NCBI GenBank assembly: GCA_027886185.1
Contig: WOAB01000211.1
Location: forward strand, 3,696,001-3,760,000
Direction: 5' to 3'
Origin: Rheum nobile
Lineage: Eukaryota > Streptophyta > Magnoliopsida > Caryophyllales > Polygonaceae
Length of the DNA stretch: 64,000 bases
This document shows, one piece after another, positions 47,655 to 57,680 of the stretch; position 1 is the first letter of the stretch; each line of letters begins with the position of its first letter. A program made the translations under genes and the position numbers. The notes below the pieces were generated by a model, which worked only from the letters and a program-made list of their open reading frames with translations, was not told the DNA's origin and ran no database searches.

Positions 47655-48030
47655 TATTACAACATTGAGTTAGAGTCATTGCCTTGTGGCCATTATCCCG
47701 TTCACCACCTCAAGAATTCTAAAGGAGGGTGAGCCTTCGATGACCAAGTCGAACCCGTTGAACCTTCTGATTTGCCCCTTTTTCTGGCAGAAGCACAAAA
47801 ATATTTGGAATCCATAAACTACAGTTCAGTGTCATAAGGAGCTTCTTATATGATACTGAACCGGTGTTTGTGGATTCCAAGTATTTATGTGCTGCTGCCA
47901 GAAAAGGGGCAAATTAGAAAGTTCGACGGGTTCGACATGGTCATCGAAGGGTCACCCTCCTTTAGGATTCTTCAGTCGATCAACGGGATAATCTGCACAA
48001 CACAATGACACCAACTCAATCTTATAGTTA
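47655..48030. repeat. inverted duplication with arms of about 170 bp
   Basis: Left arm 47660-47840 and right arm 47848-48025 are reverse complements with moderate divergence: for example ATTCTAAAGGAGGGTGAGCC against GGGTCACCCTCCTTTAGGAT, and TTTGCCCCTTTTTCTGGCAG against GCTGCCAGAAAAGGGGCAAA. The spacer is under 10 bp, so a transcript would fold into one long hairpin. The right arm is open on the plus strand for at least 55 codons (..LLPEKGQIRKFDGFDMVI.. ending IICTTQ, stop at about 48006). The left arm has the same frame on the minus strand with a one-base shift. The encoded family is not recognised. Confidence 0.85.
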
Positions 48031-48429
48031 TTTGGATGTTGTTAGCTTTTTGTGCTTTGTTTCTAGGACAAACGGCCATCTATTTGTAAGCATGTAATTG
48101 TGTGGATTTGTAATGTAATATATTATGGTTATGATAATTTGTGACTCCATAAGTTTGATGTCTTTTGTTATTACGTAAGGTTGCAAATGTATAAATTCTG
48201 ACAGGCGTTTGTCGTATTCCACCTACCAAAAAAACCTTAACAACCTAACTAACGTATTCCACCTAGTTCTAGAAAATTGTAGTTACTACTCTAACTTAGA
48301 CGTTTCGACCGAAAACTATCTAAATCTAGCGGAAGAATAATACTAATGACCACTAGTTGCGCGGACTAATATAACTAGCACAAATCAAAGGTGATAAATC
48401 CAAGAGAATCAATAACATTCAATTGTCTG

Positions 48430-51240
48430 ACAAAGCACAAAGAAATTAGTTCTTCCTCATTCTTGCAACTCGCAATGACTCTGAAGGAAAAGGGTGTCTT
48501 CGTCGTTCACAAAATAACCTAATGCCCCTCTTAACAAAAGTTCTTGAGAATTTATATCAATCTTCCAAACATTATAACCGCATGCAAAAAGAAAGGGAAT
48601 CGACGCAGCAATCAAAAACACACGAATCGGCGCAAGAATCGCTTCCTGAAATGCATTGTCGCGATCGTAGTCCATCTTGTAATACCCCTCATTTTTTTAG
48701 TAAGGATATTTGGGTAATTTTCCCAACCCTCGTTCTATAATCGTGTCGCTTTCGGAGAAATTTGAATTTTCTGTAACATGTCTGATCTCTGTAATTTTTC
48801 CCTGAGTGGTATAAATTACATTCGACATATTTTCGGGGCTTAGAATATTTGTTTGGGTACAAATATATAAATTCCGGGGTTTAAACCTATGCCAAACCCT
48901 TTCTCGGGCAAAAAGACGCGAAAATGCCTCTGCCGCGACCGTGGCAGCATTTTTGCGACCGCGGAAAAATGGTTCTCAAAAGAGCTGGGCACAGGAATAT
49001 TTCACGACCGCGGAAAATGCAGACACGCCAGCATCGCTTCGTCTTCTGAGCCTCGTCGTCCGTGCCGCCGTTGATCGCCTGCTCCTCCGTCGATCTTGTC
49101 GGGGTTGGCCTCCTCTCCTTGGCTATATATAGTGGTGAGTTTGGAGGGTTTAGGGGCACCGAAATCTGGTCTCCTCTCTCTCTCGCTCGTTTTTCTTGCT
49201 CGCCGGAGTTTCGTTCCCTCGCCGGAGTTTCGAGGTGTCGCCGGAGCTTTCGTTGGTGGTCGTGGTGGCCTTGGAGTAGTGCTTTGGAGGCGCAAGGAAG
49301 ATTGGCATCGAAGCCCCCTCGAATCGAGCCCGTCCGAGTCGTCATCGGTGAGGTTTTCTCCCTTTAGAGTTGTCGGAGTTCATGGCCGCGACCGCGGACA
49401 TGAACTGCCGCGACCGCGACAGTGATAAGGTCGGCCGCATCCGCTATCCTCGACGCTCGTGGACACTGCCCTCGACGCCCGCGACCGCGGAATCCATGTC
49501 GGGACCGCGGATTGCCTTAGCAATCGCGATCGTGGCCTTGGACGATCTGGTCTCGGGCAGGACTTTCGTCCTTTCGATTTCGTTCGTTCTTTCTTAGATT
49601 CGTATCATTTTAATTGTCGAATCTAACCTAAGGTTTCGTTATGGGTCGTTGTCATAGGAATCTGTAATCCGACTCTCGTTTCCGTTCCGGACCCAGAAAC
49701 CCGCCGTCGTTCAATCGTTCGTCTAGACTAAGGCAAGTGGCGGTTCGCTCTTGCTTATCATTCCATGTTTCCGTTAATTATCAATTATTTCGAATTGTTA
49801 ATTAAATTGGGATGACTTGTTGTTTTCGTTTGGGAACAGATTTTTATAAACAATATGATTTAAAATGTGATATTATAATAGGTTGTATATATTGCTAGAA
49901 ACAACGTTATTATATCTGTTATTACCATGATGGTATTGGTGTGGATTTTATGTGTGAACTTATACATTATAGTGAAAACGAGTATTCGTAGGAACGCTAT
50001 GTATCTTGCGAGGTCTAGTCATTTCTTTATAACCGGTATTAGGAGGATTTTTCCCTAATACTCTCTCTGGTCATGACCATACCCTTACTCAGGGTAGGTG
50101 CACACAGCTAGTGCCGCCATTCGGAATGTATACCCTCTGATATCTCTCATGATGAGATGATATATCTTAAAAGCTTATAACGTAAATATGCATTTTGGAA
50201 TTAAATAAGATAAGTGCGATTATGCACATAATTAATATACCCTCGGGCGAGGAGTATAACGTGGAAACCGCCCGGACTTCGATTAGAGTAAGTCCTCCTT
50301 CCAAATCTGAATTCGCATTGCGCGGTGAGGTTGGTCGTGGACCCAAATAGTCAAGTCTTTTTAAACGCTTGTGTGAAATTATAACGTTCCCGAACACTTG
50401 TCATACTTTTCGATAAGACTCAATCTCTTGGAGTCTTCTCTTTATACGTTTCCGATAAGACTCGATCTTTAGGAGTCTTCTCTTGATCATTCTGTTTTGT
50501 ATCCTTCCATAGAAGTATTGAGGTTTACTATCGTCATCGGCTTTCATTCGAGAAGCGATGGGTCTAACCTAATACGACTACTTAGAACCTTTCTGTTTTA
50601 CCCTTGCATAGTCTTTCATTAGACTAACCAACCGGTTATTTTCCCTTGCATGGTTGCCTGGTGTCATCCGTCTCATACGACACATCAGGTAGACTTCCGT
50701 TCCGTGAAGGCTAGAACCGACGATGAAGGCAGATGAAGTTTTAAGAGTTTTTATCCAGGTTGAAGATCCTAGGCGGGTGATCGCTTCGATCAAGACCCTT
50801 ATGTTATTTATTTAAAAGACTTCCGCTGTATTAAACATATTCTGTATTTCTGTTATATTTGGGATTTACGGATGTAATTCCGAGACTTTGGATTAAATAA
50901 AGATTATGATATTTCGTTTTATCAGTGTATTTTATGATTTGTATGAATGGTTAAGCCTTGGGTGGCTTCGGATGTGAAATCCGAGGTTACTGGCGGTAAT
51001 ACTTTCAAGGAAATATTTGGGGTTGTTACACATCTACTGTGCCCGCTGCTCTCCAAGTCTTGGCACGCCACCGCTGTTACTTCTTTCTGCAATTGCGGCT
51101 TCTTCGACGCTCGCCGTGTTGCTCCCGCAATCGCTGCTATGACCAACTCTTCATAATAACCTCCAACGATTGCTGCATTAAGGCTGCGCCCGCGGCTCAC
51201 CTGTTCTGACGATGCAAACAACTCTAAACTCACAAATATC
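48430..51240 (-). pseudogene. unrecognised minus-strand gene split by a gypsy solo LTR
   Basis: Downstream part 48677-48457 reads MDYDRDNAFQEAILAPIRVF, a hydrophobic stretch (LIAASIPFLFACGY), then DINSQELLLRGALGYF and stops after QSHCELQE. The upstream part, 51230 to 51031, reads LNAAIVGGYYEELVIAAIAG, ATRRASKKPQLQKEV and QDLESSGHS. The 2353-bp solo LTR lies between them with target duplication CATCT, so they were once contiguous. The frames of the two parts do not agree across the junction by my reading, so at least one may not be the true frame. No family is recognised; it may be another MULE passenger or captured host sequence. Confidence 0.35.
48678..51030 (+). repeat. solo LTR of a Tekay-like gypsy element with target duplication CATCT
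   Basis: Starts TGTAATACCCCTCA and ends TTTGGGGTTGTTACA, 2353 bp. CATCT is present on both sides (48673-48677 and 51031-51035). A TATATATA box at 49124-49131 is the likely promoter. The GC-rich stretch 48925-49530 has at least eight CGCGACCGCGG-like repeats. Segments such as GTCTTTCATTAGACTAACCA near 50611 match the LTR at 2519. Frames inside this region on either strand are not treated as genes. Confidence 0.9.
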
Positions 51241-51538
51241 CAGCATTTTCTTCACTAGTTCTCCATAACTCTTTCAACATAAATTGTCTCCTAAACCAGT
51301 ACAAATAGTACCTAATAGTGTGGTAACAACTCCTAGTTACACACTACAAAGTAGAGCGTATCAAATTCCAAGGTTATGATTGCATAAGTTTGATGTCTTT
51401 TTGATTACATAAGCCTTACTATGAAACCCACCAAAGCAAAAATCATGAGCAAATAACCAAAAGAGACTCACATCTAAAATTATATTGCATTACAAACCGG
51501 CTTAGTGTTTTACATTAAGTACTGATAATGTGGATCAA
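51240..51538. other. spacer between the split gene and the transposase gene
   Basis: Holds GGTTATGATTGCATAAGTTT then GATGTCTTTTTGATTACATA (51372), a segment also present at 47583 and 48128, so this area of the MULE has been duplicated several times. It probably includes the 3' UTR of the transposase gene. Confidence 0.45.
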
Positions 51539-54500
51539 CTACGCCAAATAATCTGGATTCTGACCGGCTGCCTTGCGGCATTCCCTAAACTCTTGCAATT
51601 TCGAATCATACACTCCTTCCCACCACAAGATTCTTCGATCAAAATGGCTTCGCCACGCATACATAACGGGTCGTAATGGAGAGTCGGTACTGAGCGTCAC
51701 CTATATGAATACAAACAAAAAATACGCAATTAGTATACACGATATTGCAAATGAAACATCGAAGTACAAGTAGAGATACAAAACATTACCGGTATCCAGT
51801 GGTTGTGATCCCCTACGTGTGTTATCCCCGACATTTGTAAGGGAGGTGTGAAGCATGGTCCAGACGGCCTTATTGGTAAGCACAATGAAGGGTACTGAGA
51901 TATGACGATCACAACAACATTATACACCGTGGCAAACACTAAACCCATGAATGGCATGTCAAGCCAATAATCTGGGCCACAAGGGGTCTTCACATAGTTA
52001 TTTTGAACCATTAGATCGTCCCATGACCCTGGTCGTGTAGCTTCTCGTATCGGCTCCCACATTTGTCGGTTGGCACGCAACTCCTTTGCCATCGCGCTAC
52101 GGATCAAGGGATATTGACCCTGACTCATCCCCATAAGCACAGCCAAAGACCGATAACCACAATATCCGTCTGAACGTACATCCATAGCACCGTTAATGTA
52201 CCAAAACCAGAAGTAATCGATATTCTGAACCCCAAAGTCCACCCCAAAATGAAGCATGGGTTCTTCAGGCCACTCCGACGGACGGACTCCAACATGGTCG
52301 GTCTCGACGTACATCTCCTCAAATTGTGATTCTTCTGCTTGCGGTTGATATTGCATGTCTTCAGGGTCGAGCACTACGAAACTTGCTTGCTTTCTGGGAT
52401 GACCTGGCCCTTTCACCTTCTCCTTTGCCTTGCCCTTTCCCTTTCCCTTTGCCTTCGCCTTCTCAGACTTCAGTAAGTCTTCTCTTACGTGCTCATGCAG
52501 GCTCTTTTTCCTAGTCAGCGACCCCTTTGCCTTGTTCTTCGCACCACTTGGCCTTCCCTTTCTACAGATGTCCATCGGCTTCATAAACATACTTTGTTCT
52601 GGATGCTCCAAGGCAATGTACAGATCACTCACTTTCCATAACGTGGCTTGGCTCAAAGTTCGGCATTGCACTCTCGACCACATCTCACGCAATCTCAACT
52701 CTGGAACGAACATCGGAACACTGTCGTCAGCAAGCGCAAATGTTGTTGGATCCTCTTCCCAATGCAAGTCCTTTCAGAAGTCGTGAATGTCGTCTGGAGT
52801 GAGAGTTGTCCTCGTAATGATGGCTTTTGCAATATCGTGGACGCACGACAACCCAAGGCAGTCTCTCACCCAATGATCGTCGCATACTTCTGAATAGTCC
52901 TCCTTAACTAACTTATCATACATGGCCAACAACAAATCAAAAAACTTATCTGACACTCTGTAGAAGAGCCTTGAAAAGACCATTCGGGCAAGCTCCAAAA
53001 ACTCTGGATTGTTGAACTCTATTGGTCGTGTAGACAGTGAGTTGTTCATGGTCGCCCTAATCGTGTTGATTTGAAGAATGATTGCTTGGTGGATCCTCAC
53101 GATCACTCTGTTAAAGCCGCCTCTGCTAGACCCCACAATATCTTTCAAGACATGATGCATCCCCTCAACCCTATCAAAACAAAAAACATTTATTGCCTTA
53201 GCACGACTTTGAAACTCAATAGTAAAAACAATCAACTACACAATGTTCAAAGGATACTTGTTTGAAGTCCTCGTGAAGAAGTGAATGGTGTAATTCGTCC
53301 AAGCTCTTACTATGCTTTCCTTATAAGGAGTCAGCCATTCCCTCTCGACGTATCCAACAAGGCCGCTCTTCCACGACGTCCTCAATGCTCTGAGCCTCTC
53401 CTCATAGCTTTCCTCGGTGGTCGAGCAAAAAAGTCATCAGCACTGGTTTGTAAACATATCGACTCTGGCACTGTCTTTTATAACATTGTCAGCATGTGCC
53501 TTGATGTTGTTTCTAATATGGATCCAGCACAAGAGATGTCTTACCGGGACGTCTTTGAAAACTACCTTAATAGCTTTGATGAGAGCCTTTTCACAATCGG
53601 TCATTATAGCCTTTGGCATTACTCCCAACTGCTCAAACAAGTTCTGAAGGGCCCTCACTATCCACCGGTAATGGAAAAACTTTTCCGCTCGGGTGAATGC
53701 GTAAGCAATGTTGAACGTCTTGTTAGTGCACGTAAAACCAACAATCTCCACCAAAGGCATATCATATCTATTCATAGACATAAGAAATAAAAATACCAAT
53801 ATTTAGTGAATATAACTAATCAAATTGTAGCACATGGCAAAATATCTAACTATTATTAAAATGTATTACATACTTATTTGTCTTGTATGTGGCGTCAATG
53901 ATCACAACGTGCGGGAACTTCTTAAACAACCGTAGCGACTCCAGGTGAGCAAAAAACAGGATCTCCACATCCTCCCCTTTCTTCACATTCCTAAGAGGAT
54001 AAAAAAGATACCCGTTCTCTTTCAAAAAATGAAGAGACCATTGGGTAACCGTCAATTCCCCATGATCCTCGTACTGGAGCTTTTGCAAGAAGTTGGAAAC
54101 CTGCTTCATTGATGTTACATTTCCCGGAAAGTTTTTCCTCAAGTCCGAAACAATCTCTTTTGGAGTCTTCTGACAATCGCCTCATCTCCTAGCCATGGCC
54201 TCCTCCTCCCGGGTCATTCGACCCATGAATGCATTCCCATGAAAGCTAGTCTGAAGCATGTGGTTGTGGGTGCCATGTATAACATCCAAGACCCATCTTT
54301 CAGTAAGAGACCCTAGCTCATTTTTCAAACGACACCCATACAGCTCGAATCTACAACCGCACTTCTTCGATTTGCGTTTTCGACTCCTCGAAACCGACAA
54401 CTCCGAATTTTCTACATTAACTTTCGGCCTCCCAGATCTCGGTTATATCTATCGCATGTCAAACTAACTACATACGGATTTGAGGTACGTGTCACCAAAA

Positions 54501-54937
54501 CTATCATCAACTCTTTTGCTCTAGCTCTCTCCCACTCAATCATTTCATTCATACTCTCCCAAACTAGGCCAGTACGAAATCATTCTGCATAATCTTCCCC
54601 CTATAATTACTTTTTATTTATGAATTATTATATTGTCTATAATTAGAACAAACTAATAATACAATAAATTTGCAAAGTCATTAATTCATAACAAATTTAC
54701 CTGCTATAATAGAAGCTATAATCTATATATAAACTGTGTATAAAATAGAATTTAAACACTAACCATGAACAAATCGCCGCTCGGATCACAATCATCTCCT
54801 TCGTCTTCACAACCCGACAACCAAGACTCGCTCCATTCTTCGTCTACTTCTTTATCTTCTTGAGCTTGTACCCAATCTCGTTCCTCATCTTCACTTTGTA
54901 TCCAATTGTTTTCCTCACATTCATCATTATAATACAT
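51539..54937 (-). pseudogene. MULE transposase fused to OTU-type cysteine protease domain, copy 1
   Basis: Five or more exons on the minus strand: 54937-54764 (acidic, MYYNDECEENNW), about 54590-53874, 53767-53258, 53170-51790, 51700-51539, with matching splice signals in copy 2. Domains: FAR1-type zinc cluster (CGCRFELYGCRLKN, GTHNH); MULE transposase with VVIIDATYKTNK (first Asp) and AIMTDCEKAL (second Asp), and RHLLCWIHIRNNIKAHA; a region CRKGRPSGAKNKAKGS and a Lys/Gly-rich linker; then OTU with SDGYCGYRSLA near 52160 (Asp and Cys of the protease site) and HVGDHNHW near 51800 (His). Breaks: TGA after MARR near 54180, frameshift near 54430, stop after TNQC near 53440, TGA after DIHDF near 52770. 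The OTU part itself is unbroken. OTU domains cleave ubiquitin-like conjugates in known families; here activity is inference. Confidence 0.85.
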
Positions 54938-54974
54938 GTTGAATGTTGTGATTTGGTGTGAAAGAAGAAGGAAG

Positions 54975-55259
54975 ATGGTGCATTTATAGGCTGAAAATTC
55001 GGCCGTTGGTACGCTCAGAATAAGCGTACCAACGATCGGATTTTTCAACATTATAATTTGTACGCTTATATTAAGCGTACAAGTTTTGTGGATGTACGCT
55101 TACATTAAGCGTACAGGTTTTGTAGCTATGTCCTCATGATATTTTTTTCACTTTTGTCCTTATGTGCTTAATATAAGTGTACAGAACCTGTACACCTATA
55201 TTAAGCGCACAGGTTCGTGTGCATTTAGGCAAAATATCGTGTGCATATAGGTAGACCCT
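54975..55259 (-). promoter_or_regulatory. right TIR of the MULE and promoter of transposase copy 1
   Basis: On the minus strand, a palindrome with perfect 12-bp arms CGTTGGTACGCT / AGCGTACCAACG (55004-55034) lies 16 bp before TATAAATG (54988-54981), 44 bp before the start codon at 54937. Further out are TTGTACGCTTA-TAT-TAAGCGTACAA (55058-55082), GTACGCTTACATTAAGCGTAC (about 55094-55114) and two weaker copies. The outer end CTATATGCACACGATATTTT matches the left TIR. Confidence 0.8.
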
Positions 55260-56101
55260 AATAAAAAGTGATGGAGCATCGTTGTTTTGTGAAACTAGTA
55301 TATCTAAAGTAGAGATGCTTCCAAGGCCATGTCTGGTCTACTTCAATTTTGTTTACTCGAATTGAGGTTGAAACACAACAAAAGGCTGAATTTGTTTTTA
55401 TCCTGGTCAATATGACTCTAAATTCAAAATTTCCCACGCGGATGACAGAGTTTCGTCCTGGCCGTGGTAAAAAAAATGTTTGTGTTTCTTGGCATTTAAA
55501 TACATAAAATAATATTATAATTTTAGATTTATTTAGTCTATCAATTGATATCCATGTTGACTATATTTTACAAATTTTATAAAACAATATGTATCCTGTG
55601 CTATTTTTAAGTCCAAAATAGTTTATTTTACAATATTAATGTGTAAAAGATTAATTTTTGGTTATTTTATAAATAATGAAATAAAAATATGATGTGACAG
55701 AGTCATTTCATATTAAAATTTAAACGTAGAGTAATATTCCTCTACATTAAATCTGAGTGTTTCGATTATAAAGAGTATGTTTATAATTTGATATGAAAGG
55801 AAAAGATGCTTTTGGAATGTTTGAGGATCCATTGATAAAATGATAAATTTGATATAAGATGCTTGGTTGATGAGAAATTGAAAAAAGGTGAAAAATGGCA
55901 TTTTTGGGATCAATCCATGGACTAGTGAGATATATAGATCTTCCATCCATTCACAGACAAACAAAATACAGAGCGAACGCCAAGGAGAGGGGCTTGGATT
56001 ATCTAAAACATATAAATCAAAATTAATCCAATTAGTTTTTTTTTTGAAAAACATGTTAGGAATTGGATTAACCAATCAATACACAAAGTTCTAATTGGCA
56101 T
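55260..56101. other. AT-rich spacer between the two MULEs
   Basis: No gene supported. The overlapping short frames at 55713-56094 lie on both strands and have no domain words. Confidence 0.4.
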
Positions 56102-56540
56102 ATACTTCATCGGTTTACTAAAGATTGTCAATTTAAAATTAGACACAGTTATTAAGGAATGCACTAATTACACTACAATCCTATTAAGTTTTCCTAAATG
56201 TCACAATCAATTAATATCGTACCTTACTAAAGATTGCCATTTACTTTATCCGTTTACTAAAGATTGTCATTTTAAAATTGGACACAAGTATTAAGAAATA
56301 CAATAATTACAATACAATCCAATAAACTTTTCCTAAATTTATCAATTAATTAATGACATACCTTATTTATAATCAATAAACAAAGATATTTTAAATGAAA
56401 AAGTCAAAAATATAATTTTTAACAACAAATCTCGGAACTTACTAATAAACTATTACTCAAATCCTCAAATGACAAACTTTTTCTTAACATTTTTTTTGAA
56501 ATAGAACAATAATCTTAATCGAATAGAAGGAGTACTTTAA
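56102..56540. mobile_element. mariner/Stowaway-like MITE with duplicated left arm
   Basis: The left end TACTTCATCGGTTTACTAAA GATTGTC resembles the reverse complement of the right end TACTCCTTCTATTCGATTAA, the usual style of Tc1/mariner MITEs. The left arm, with GTTTACTAAAGATTGTCA, is present a second time at 56255 after 140 bp. No coding part. Confidence 0.5.
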
Positions 56541-56583
56541 TATTAGGCTTATAAGATCGATGATGAATATAGTCCACCCCTAA

Positions 56584-57363
56584 TCTATCTATAATATTAA
56601 AGCTGAAGCTTTTCTGCCACATGTCGACACAATATGCTTCCACGTCAACAAGGGTTTTAATAGGCCCACAAGTGCACGGTATTATTAAATAACATCAAAA
56701 GATATCGAATCCAAGAAAGCACTCATGATCACCAATATTACACTAACTAATAATCTAGATCAGCCAAGAGGTGTGAAGTTTTTGATTGGTTATTTAATTA
56801 AATCTCAACAAGAAAAACAAAGTCTAGAGCTAACTAAAATAATAATAAAAAGATGTGGGTTAATTGAATGATGAAAAGGTAAGATTAGATTCACCACAAA
56901 TGAGATCATGCAATGATTAGCAAGTAAATCTCTAAGGTTGTAAGTAATGGTCCCCAATGGTCAAATATCCTAATATATCTCTTATCCTATTTCAAGGTAT
57001 ATGAAAGCAAGCTTATACTTGATTACCTCCTACTTTCATGGTAATTAACTTAATAATAGGGTCATTAAGATTTATGACAATTCAAACAAGAGAAATTAGC
57101 AAAAAATAGGCCTCCATAAATCATAATGATTGCGTTGGACCCTTAATCCATGGATTTTGGAATTAGCATACATAAGCATGAGTATCTACTTATGGGTAAA
57201 ATGATCTAAAATAATTACATCAATTCCCAAAGTCCTCATTTTCGGAATTTCCATAAAAAGGTAAATTTATTTTTCATTTCCCCTTTTCTTTTGGTTATTT
57301 AGGAATTATAGAAAAAAACTAAATTATTTTTAATTAATATCCCATAATTCAAAATCGAAGCCA
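56584..57363. other. Helitron 5'-end fragment and unclassified repeat sequence
   Basis: TCTATCTATAATATTAAAGC at 56584 resembles the left end of the Helitron at 23699 and is followed by a CCACATGTCGACAC / CCACGTCAACA block. It is cut at about 56655. From there to 57240 the sequence (GGCCCACAAGTGCACGGTAT ..) resembles untranslated repeat sequence of plant retroelements; no gene. Confidence 0.4.
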
Positions 57364-57399
57364 CTATATACACTACCATTTTTGCCTATATACACTACA

Positions 57400-57635
57400 T
57401 TTCTCTACGCAAAATACTAGCGTACAATAGATACATGCGTAGAGGAGGAAATTTCTCTATGCAAGTATCTAGCGTATGACAGATACTTACGTAGAACATG
57501 ATATATGGTTGTTCGAAATAGCCGTTGGTAGGATTTGAAACTTGGGCTCCTACGCCAAGAAGTTGAGTACGCCATATTCTTGCGTAGCCCAACGGCTATA
57601 ATTCCAACGGTCGAATTATCCCTCTATAAATACTC
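57400..57635 (+). promoter_or_regulatory. TIR palindromes and promoter of transposase copy 2
   Basis: An inverted structure AGCCGTTGG..GGGCTCCTACGCCAAGAA / TTCTTGCGTAGCCC..CCAACGGCT spans 57521-57597; outer palindromic blocks built on CTACGCAA..TACGTAGA precede it (57410-57500). TATAAATA lies at 57625-57632, 28 bp after the palindrome and 49 bp before the start codon at 57681. Confidence 0.75.
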
Positions 57636-57680
57636 AAACTCATTCATCCAAATTTCACACACGAATACAATCTTACTACA

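Larger units (their letters stand above)
39125..55259. mobile_element. composite Mutator-like element (MULE) of about 16 kb with PMD, GRF and transposase-OTU genes
   Basis: The left end has CTATATGTATACGATATTTT then GCCTAAATGCACA. The right end in reverse complement has CTATATGCACACGATATTTT then GCCTAAATGCACA, followed on both sides by GTGCGCTTAnnnTAAGC palindromes. These are clear terminal inverted repeats. A possible 9-bp target duplication (AATAAAACA / AATAAAAAG) fits the MULE habit but needs two mismatches. Inside, three genes point inward from promoter-like ends: PMD (plus), GRF (plus) and transposase-OTU (minus). Later insertions include a truncated gypsy LTR (43565), a MITE (45650) and a gypsy solo LTR (48678). 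Without these it would be about 11 kb. Confidence 0.75.

Noticed and set aside
48887..49597. Several 60-150 codon frames on both strands
   Set aside because: They fall in the GC-rich leader of a solo LTR defined by its ends and target duplication.
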